A stretch of 64,000 bases of DNA from Schleiferiaceae bacterium (GTDB taxonomy: Bacteria > Bacteroidota > Bacteroidia > Flavobacteriales > Schleiferiaceae), in contig JAGYKI010000006.1 in NCBI GenBank assembly GCA_018401735.1, positions 62,001-126,000 of the forward strand, read 5' to 3'. The translations under genes and the position numbers were made by a program. Below are positions 59,232 to 64,000 of this stretch, one piece after another; the stretch's first letter is position 1; each line of letters opens with the position of its first letter. Under the pieces are notes generated by a model. It was not told where the DNA came from. It saw only the letters and a program-made list of their open reading frames with translations, and did not search any database.

Positions 59232-61664
59232 CTATCCCATCTCCAATTTCATTTTCTTAATGCGATCTTCTAAGCTTTCATTGCTCATCCGCTGGCGTAA
59301 ACGGTCCACTAATATGGGAAAGCAAAAAGGTGAAGGTTTTTTAATTTCCACAATCACCATTTCTTGCTTTTCAATGCGCTCTAAGGCTTGGCGTAAACGG
59401 CCTTCTTCTAGCTGAAACTCCATCGCCTCTTCATAGGCTTGGAGCAAAAGCGTATTGTCGGGTTCGTAGTCGGTAAAAACATTAAAAATAAGCTGTGAGC
59501 TACTTTGTAAATGCCTGTCTTTTACCGGTGCCCCGGGATAGCCTTTAAAGATCAAGCCCGAAATACTAGCAATATCGCGGAAACGCCTTTTAGCTAGTTC
59601 TATGGCATTAACCGATTGGAGAATATCATGTCTTAAATCGCGGGTGTTTAAAATATCGGAATCCAAAGCTTCTTCAATGGGAATGGGCTGATCGGAGAGA
59701 AGCTCGAAGCCATAGTCGTTCATTGCAATGGAAAGACTCATCTTTTTAAATAAGGAAAGCCGATAGGCTAAAAGTGCGCCCATGCCTTCGTGTACCGCCC
59801 TACCTTCGAAGGGATAGAAGAATAAATGATGTCCCTCTTTACTCTCCATCTTTTCAATTAAAAACTGATGGCGCGCAGGTACTAGGGAACGTTCTTTTTG
59901 TACTTCCCATAGCGGAGCAATTAGCTTCAACTCGGGATCCTTACTTTGGGGATTGAAGCTTTCTTCAATTTTTAAGCGCAGCACTTGTCCCATTTCAGCC
60001 GAAAGCGGCATGCGTCCACCTTGCCAACTTGGAACCAAGCCATTTTTACGCTTGCTCAAGCGGACCGAGGCTTCCATGCCTTTAATGCGAATCAGCTCTA
60101 AGTTACGGCCAGCAAACCAGAAGACATCGCCCGGTTTTAGTTTGGAGATGAAATACTCTTCAATACTACCTAAATTGGCGCCACGCTCTAACTTTACGCG
60201 TACGGAAGAATCACCTACAATAGTACCAATGCTCATGCGGTGTCGCATAGCAATACGCCTCTGAATAACGCGGTGCAGACCCTCTTCTACCACTACTTTG
60301 TGGTATTCATCATAACCCGCTAAGGAATTACCGCCCTTGCAAATGAAATCGAGGCACCATTGCCATTCTTCGGCACTAATACTTTGAAAGGAAAATGTTT
60401 CGCGCACTTCCGCGAGAGTTTCGTCGGCCTTAAATCCTTGCCCCACCGCAAGGGTTACTAAATACTGCACCAAGACATCAAAAGAGCGGAAATAGGGTAC
60501 ACGCTCTTCGACCATTTCCTCTTCCACGGCTTGACGCAAAGCGGCGGCCTCTACCAATTCTAAGCTGTGAGTGGGCACCATATAAATGCGACTGCTTGCT
60601 CCCGGTTGGTGACCGCTGCGGCCAGCGCGTTGGATAAATCGGGCCACCCCTTTGGGAGATCCGATTTGAATAATAGTATCTACGGGACGAAAGTCGACGC
60701 CTAGATCTAGGCTACTGGTACAAACTACCACTTTTAACTGTCCCGTATAAAGAGCATCTTCTACCCAAAAGCGTATATCGCGACTAATACTACCGTGGTG
60801 CATAGCGATGAGCCCCGCAAAATGGGGAGCAACATCGAGGATTCGCTGGTACCAAATTTCCGCCTGCGAGCGGGTGTTGGTAAAGATTAAAGTGCTTTCG
60901 CTTTCTTCCAAAAGAGGAATTACTTTTTCCAGCATTTTAATGCCTAGATGTCCCGCCCAGGGAAGCACATCGATATCATCGGGGAGAACCGATAAAACTT
61001 CAATATTTTTCTTCTGCCCGGAGCGAATTAAAGCCTTTTGTTCGGATGGAAAATTAGGCCCGAGTAATACGTCCATGCCTTCCACTAGGTTGCCGATAGT
61101 GGCGGAGATTCCCCAAGTGCGCAATTGGGGATGCATCCCGCGCAAGCGAGAAAGGGCTAACTCTAATTGCACGGCCCGTTTAGAACCTAAAAGCTCATGC
61201 CACTCATCTGCCACGAGCGTATGTATATTTTTAAAAATGCGGGCGGAATCTTTCGAAGCCAGTAAAAGATGTAAACTTTCGGGAGTGGTAATTAAGAGGT
61301 TGGGCATGGCCTTGCTTTGCTTCGCTCTTTGGGCTGCGCTGGTATCACCGGTGCGCGTTTCTACCGAAAATTCGAGGCCTAAAGCTTCCACAGCTTTTTC
61401 AGCCGATTGTTGAATTTCCTTGGCTAAAGCACGAATAGGTGTAATCCAAATGGCTTGTAATCCGCGTGGTTTGGGTGCTTCCAATAGAATGGGAATAAGC
61501 AGACTGTAGGTCTTGCCACTGCCAGTAGGCGCGTTTACCAAACCCGATTTCCCCGCCCGAAAGGCTTCCCAAGCTGCTTCCTGAAAAGAGGCCGGCTCCC
61601 ACTGCATGCTGCGGAACCATTTTTTTGCTCTTAAAAGGCTGATGTTTTTTTTGGGGCTGGCCAC
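59232..61664 (-). CDS. Lhr-type DEXH-box DNA repair helicase
   Basis: 810 residues of superfamily 2. Motif I is NAPTGSGKTYSLLIP near residue 40, motif II is VADEWHELLG near 152 (the DEWH form typical of this family), motif IV has LIFTNTRSQAEIWY, motif V has TSSLDLGVDFRPVD and motif VI has QRAGRSGHQPG. The remaining 400 residues match the winged-helix and Lhr-core regions of ligase-associated DNA damage response helicases. In other genomes it is encoded with a ligase, an exonuclease and a phosphoesterase; none of these is within the window. Its start is MASPKKN at 61664. Confidence 0.92.
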   Translation of the reverse strand: MASPKKNISLLRAKKWFRSMQWEPASFQEAAWEAFRAGKSGLVNAPTGSGKTYSLLIPILLEAPKPRGLQAIWITPIRALAKEIQQSAEKAVEALGLEFSVETRTGDTSAAQRAKQSKAMPNLLITTPESLHLLLASKDSARIFKNIHTLVADEWHELLGSKRAVQLELALSRLRGMHPQLRTWGISATIGNLVEGMDVLLGPNFPSEQKALIRSGQKKNIEVLSVLPDDIDVLPWAGHLGIKMLEKVIPLLEESESTLIFTNTRSQAEIWYQRILDVAPHFAGLIAMHHGSISRDIRFWVEDALYTGQLKVVVCTSSLDLGVDFRPVDTIIQIGSPKGVARFIQRAGRSGHQPGASSRIYMVPTHSLELVEAAALRQAVEEEMVEERVPYFRSFDVLVQYLVTLAVGQGFKADETLAEVRETFSFQSISAEEWQWCLDFICKGGNSLAGYDEYHKVVVEEGLHRVIQRRIAMRHRMSIGTIVGDSSVRVKLERGANLGSIEEYFISKLKPGDVFWFAGRNLELIRIKGMEASVRLSKRKNGLVPSWQGGRMPLSAEMGQVLRLKIEESFNPQSKDPELKLIAPLWEVQKERSLVPARHQFLIEKMESKEGHHLFFYPFEGRAVHEGMGALLAYRLSLFKKMSLSIAMNDYGFELLSDQPIPIEEALDSDILNTRDLRHDILQSVNAIELAKRRFRDIASISGLIFKGYPGAPVKDRHLQSSSQLIFNVFTDYEPDNTLLLQAYEEAMEFQLEEGRLRQALERIEKQEMVIVEIKKPSPFCFPILVDRLRQRMSNESLEDRIKKMKLEMG

Positions 61665-61762
61665 GCGTTATTTCTTAATGCTAAGGTAAAGGAATGGGAG
61701 GATGAATTGTTTAGGGGTTGGAGTGGGATTGGTTTTTTTCTACTTGTGGGTAAAGATATTTA

Positions 61763-61786
61763 GATCCTGAAACGAGTTCAGGATGA
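61763..61786. repeat. REP-like palindrome (TCCTGAA-TTCAGGA), copy 1
   Basis: TCCTGAAACGAGTTCAGGA forms a hairpin with a five-base loop. Degenerate copies lie at 62603-62630 (GATCCCGAAACAAGTTCAGG) and at about 61973-61991 (truncated). Confidence 0.6.
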
Positions 61787-61848
61787 CTCTGCCGAATGAA
61801 TAGCTGATAGTAAATAATGCCTTAAACGCAAGCAGCAAACTCACCGTC

Positions 61849-61869
61849 ATTCCGAATTCATTTCGGAAT
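61849..61869. repeat. REP-like palindrome (ATTCCGAA-TTCGGAAT)
   Basis: ATTCCGAA pairs perfectly with TTCGGAAT around TTCAT, preceded by CGTC. Such CGTCATTCCGAA palindromes are, from memory, common dispersed repeats in Bacteroidota genomes. Confidence 0.65.
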
Positions 61870-62080
61870 CTCCTTCCTTAAAAAACGGAGTGTGCAGAGT
61901 TTAAACGGAGTGCATCTGTGATCATCTGCGTTGATCTGTCTCATCGGTGTAATAATCATATGATCAATTAATTAGATGCTGAAACGAGTTACCCATAACA
62001 TCTTTTTTAATGCGTTGATTTTCAATGGATATTTCACGATAAAGTAATACTTCTCAAGATTTCTTGCCTTTCTTTTTCGG

Positions 62081-62457
62081 TTACGAACGGTTAACCTCTT
62101 TCAGAGGAGTTCGTGATTTCGGCTTCGCCTCAATTGATCGCAAAAGAAACAACCGAACGAAGTGAGCTCTGCCATTCCAATAAAAAGAAAACATGCATGG
62201 TAAACCGAACGCAGTGAGCTCAGGCATTCAAATAAGAGATATAATACATGCCTAAAAAGATCAAGGCTCCAATTCCTCGCCTTAAAAATATTCCCCTTTG
62301 CTAAGCTCGGTGGGCGAGTTTACGAACTTATAATTGATTTTTTATAGGAGTTCGTGAGCTCGTCGTTTCTCTCCTCGGTTCCGCTGGTCACAAAGTTACA
62401 AACGGTTTGTTTATTTTTTGTTTGAGTTTGTGGTCTCATCGCTACGCTCTTCGGCTC
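62081..62457. repeat. Gene-free repeat region: three hairpin units and one tandem repeat
   Basis: Three degenerate units of about 50-60 bp start at 62081, 62320 and 62396. Each has TTACGAAC (TTACAAAC in the third) and, about 20 bp later, GAGTTCGTGA (GAGTTTGTGG in the third), giving an ACGAAC/GTTCGT inverted repeat. A 52-bp direct tandem repeat lies between units 1 and 2 at 62152-62255, with ACCGAACGAAGTGAGCTC in the first copy and ACCGAACGCAGTGAGCTC in the second. No coding frame is credible anywhere in 61665-63064. Confidence 0.6.
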
Positions 62458-62602
62458 CCAACTCGCTAAAGCAAAGGCTTTTATTTTGAAGCTTCGTAAC
62501 CGAAGCGCTTTGCGCTGAGCTCAAGAACACCTTAAAATTAAAGTTCCGTTCTTAATTGAGGCCGGATAACCTACTAATAATGATTTCGATAGATTAATGA
62601 TG

Positions 62603-62630
62603 TAGATCCCGAAACAAGTTCAGGAGGACG
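62603..62630. repeat. REP-like palindrome, degenerate copy 2
   Basis: GATCCCGAAACAAGTTCAGG repeats the element at 61763 with four substitutions, which weaken the stem. Confidence 0.45.
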
Positions 62631-63020
62631 TTAAAAGGAAAAGGGCTTCTGAAAGCTCCAATGATATTAGGAGGAGGTTTTTTTGTTCTTCGAGTTTCTT
62701 AGCCTACGGGAGCATCAGGCACTAAGATGTAGTCACAAAATAGATACTAGTCAACAGAACATAACCTGGCCTTCGAAGCTAAAAGCATCAAAGTATTACG
62801 AAAGCCCTACTAAGTACTGAGTACTAAATACTAACTACTTAATTACGGTAAAGTGAAAATGGTAGCTTCGAATGCTTTTTCTTGGGCAAATGCCATCAAA
62901 TCTTTTTGGTTTACCCGCGGAAAACTCTTCTCTCAGGATGACCCGATGCAATGAATGGTAGAATTTAGAAAACATCGAAATCGTAAAAACAAGCTCCTCC
63001 TTTTCGCAACGTAGTTCATA

Positions 63021-63060
63021 CTTAATACTAACTACCCAAAGCGAAGCGTACTAAATACTA
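63021..63060. repeat. Short dispersed repeat (AGCGTACTAAnTACTA family), copy 2
   Basis: AAAGCGAAGCGTACTAAA followed by TACTA, preceded by CTTAATACTAACTAC. It matches the complementary strand of 4815-4850. A related string without the AAAGCG part is at 62812-62842. Confidence 0.4.
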
Positions 63061-63064
63061 TTCC

Positions 63065-64000
63065 CTACCAACTATCATCTTCGGGGTTGCGCAGTTTATC
63101 AATGTCATCGCACCAAGTACCTTTTAAAGTGTTCTCCCGCCAATTGAGCCAGCACCACTTTCCATCGCGTTCTACCGCTAGGTAATAATCGCGCGTTCCT
63201 TCAAAAATGCGATATGAATCATATTCGCAGGGCACCACTTGGGCGGCATCATCGTAAGACCAAGCCGAAGTGTAAAAGCCGACTTTGCCATTATTGTAAA
63301 CTCCCGTGAAGGGATGGTTCCAACCAAAAAAATCGAGGCTATCGTAATTAGCAGGTATCAGTGTTTCTGCATTTTCCATACCTTGGTACATGCCCCATTT
63401 CTTCGTTTGGGCGTTGCGGGCTTTAAACACACCATCGCCATTGCCTTGGTCTAAAAAAACTAAGTCGGCCTGTAATTCTAGTCGCGCCGCTTTTATTAGT
63501 TCCGTGGCCCAGCTATCTATTTTTTGCAGGGGTACCGCTTGCGCAGATGCGTAGGTGAAAGGAATGATTTCAAATTCAGTAAACCAATCGATTTGACCCC
63601 ATTTGCCGTTTTTTTTGGCTAGTACTTGCGGCTCACTGGAGTGCGCGTATTCTTCTACTTTCCGCAGTCTTTCATAAACACAGTTTACTCGTTCTGCCGC
63701 ATCTTGCACTTCAAAGGGCAGGAGGAATATACCATAGCGCCCCTTGCGTTTTACGATACTAAATGGCTCGTAATCTACCATAAAACTTACGGAATCATAG
63801 TCCATAGGCAGTAGTTGTAAGCCTTCCACATCCCAACAAAAAAGGCCCCATTTAGAGCTAAAGGCCTTGCGCATTTTAAAAATATTATTGTCGAAATCTA
63901 CCCAAGTATAGTCCCGTGCTCTAAATAGCTTTTGCACAGAATCAATTTCATTTTCGCTTTGCGCAGATAGGCAAGCACTAGAAAATAGGGCTAGGGCTAG
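63065..64000 (-). CDS. Secreted WG-repeat protein (N-terminus outside window)
   Basis: The frame is open from the window edge to the stop at 63065, giving 311 residues. The first visible residues, LALALFSSACLSAQ, are the hydrophobic and cleavage region of a signal peptide, so the true start lies beyond 64000 and a GTG at 63937 is not the start. The mature part contains several WG-type repeats: KWGLFCWDVEGLQLLPMDYD, RYGIFLLPFE, KWGQIDWFTEFEIIPFTY, KWGMYQGMENAETLIPANYD and VGFYTSAWSYDDAAQVVPCEYD. WG repeats are beta-hairpin modules of uncertain role, common in secreted Bacteroidota proteins. Confidence 0.8.
   Translation of the reverse strand, partial: LALALFSSACLSAQSENEIDSVQKLFRARDYTWVDFDNNIFKMRKAFSSKWGLFCWDVEGLQLLPMDYDSVSFMVDYEPFSIVKRKGRYGIFLLPFEVQDAAERVNCVYERLRKVEEYAHSSEPQVLAKKNGKWGQIDWFTEFEIIPFTYASAQAVPLQKIDSWATELIKAARLELQADLVFLDQGNGDGVFKARNAQTKKWGMYQGMENAETLIPANYDSLDFFGWNHPFTGVYNNGKVGFYTSAWSYDDAAQVVPCEYDSYRIFEGTRDYYLAVERDGKWCWLNWRENTLKGTWCDDIDKLRNPEDDSW

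Noticed and set aside
61665..63064. Hidden gene, tRNA or CRISPR array in the gene-free tract
   Set aside because: No frame of credible composition, no tRNA-like cloverleaf or conserved T-loop, and the repeats are unevenly spaced and degenerate with no spacer regularity.

Overview
The window comes from a member of the Bacteroidota, most likely a marine-type Flavobacteriales (Cryomorphaceae, Schleiferiaceae or a relative). The signs are: type IX secretion (T9SS) C-terminal sorting domains of types A and B; a SusC/CarboxypepD-reg type TonB-dependent receptor; lipoproteins with a DUF4296-type member; a three-subunit B-type succinate dehydrogenase; DUF2480 and DUF3050 proteins attached to a suf operon; frequent TAnnTTTG (-7) promoter elements; and weak ribosome binding sites. 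No rRNA, tRNA, CRISPR array, prophage or intact insertion sequence was seen.

Layout. 1-5 kb: end of a lipoprotein gene, a membrane metallophosphoesterase, polA, and a terminator next to REP-like palindromes. 5-7.3 kb: a secreted M43-type metalloprotease with PKD and T9SS domains. 7.3-12.6 kb: translation genes (rplM-rpsI, rpsB-tsf, pyrH-frr), convergent with rsmI, an alkyltransferase-like gene and trmB. 13.3-20.6 kb: a glycosyltransferase, a PhoB/PhoR-like two-component pair, then a divergent beta-helix lipoprotein and TonB-dependent receptor preceded by 11-bp phased TTAACA repeats (candidate Pho boxes), followed by a decayed second receptor. 21-28.6 kb: a large multi-domain T9SS protein, a Na/Pi cotransporter-PhoU fusion, a lipoprotein, a LuxE-like gene and a secreted protein of unknown role. 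28.7-37.4 kb (mostly minus): tyrS, an epimerase, the run GT2-pyrC-DUF4296 and the sdhCAB operon. 37.5-42.6 kb: pepP, an alpha/beta hydrolase, thiL and a type B T9SS protein. 43-51.2 kb: a long suf operon (A-B-C-D-S, a methyltransferase, E, DUF59, DUF2480, DUF3050). 51.2-54.7 kb: a lipoprotein, SCO, SPFH, a small Arc-like gene missed by length filters, and a YeiB/DUF418-like membrane protein. 55-58.3 kb: an ArsR-controlled arsenical or metal efflux operon (thioredoxin, degenerate rhodanese, permease, ArsF-like, ArsG-like). 58.3-64 kb: rlmF, an Lhr-type helicase, a 1.4-kb gene-free stretch of degenerate palindromic repeats, and a secreted WG-repeat protein running off the window.

How the parts fit. 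Most of the window is core metabolism and translation. The accessory interest lies in five places: (i) the ars-like operon, where three copies of a 16-bp palindrome, TTCGTA-N4-TRCGAA, sit at its promoters and two of them contain the -7 element itself; (ii) the phosphate-type two-component system beside a receptor operon with phased TTAACA repeats; (iii) a suf operon carrying an inserted methyltransferase and two proteins of unknown function; (iv) a family of intergenic inverted-repeat elements sharing TGAGGCCTAATTTTAC; (v) the repeat-rich gene desert near 62 kb. All functional statements rest on reading motifs and gene order by eye; no database search was run.
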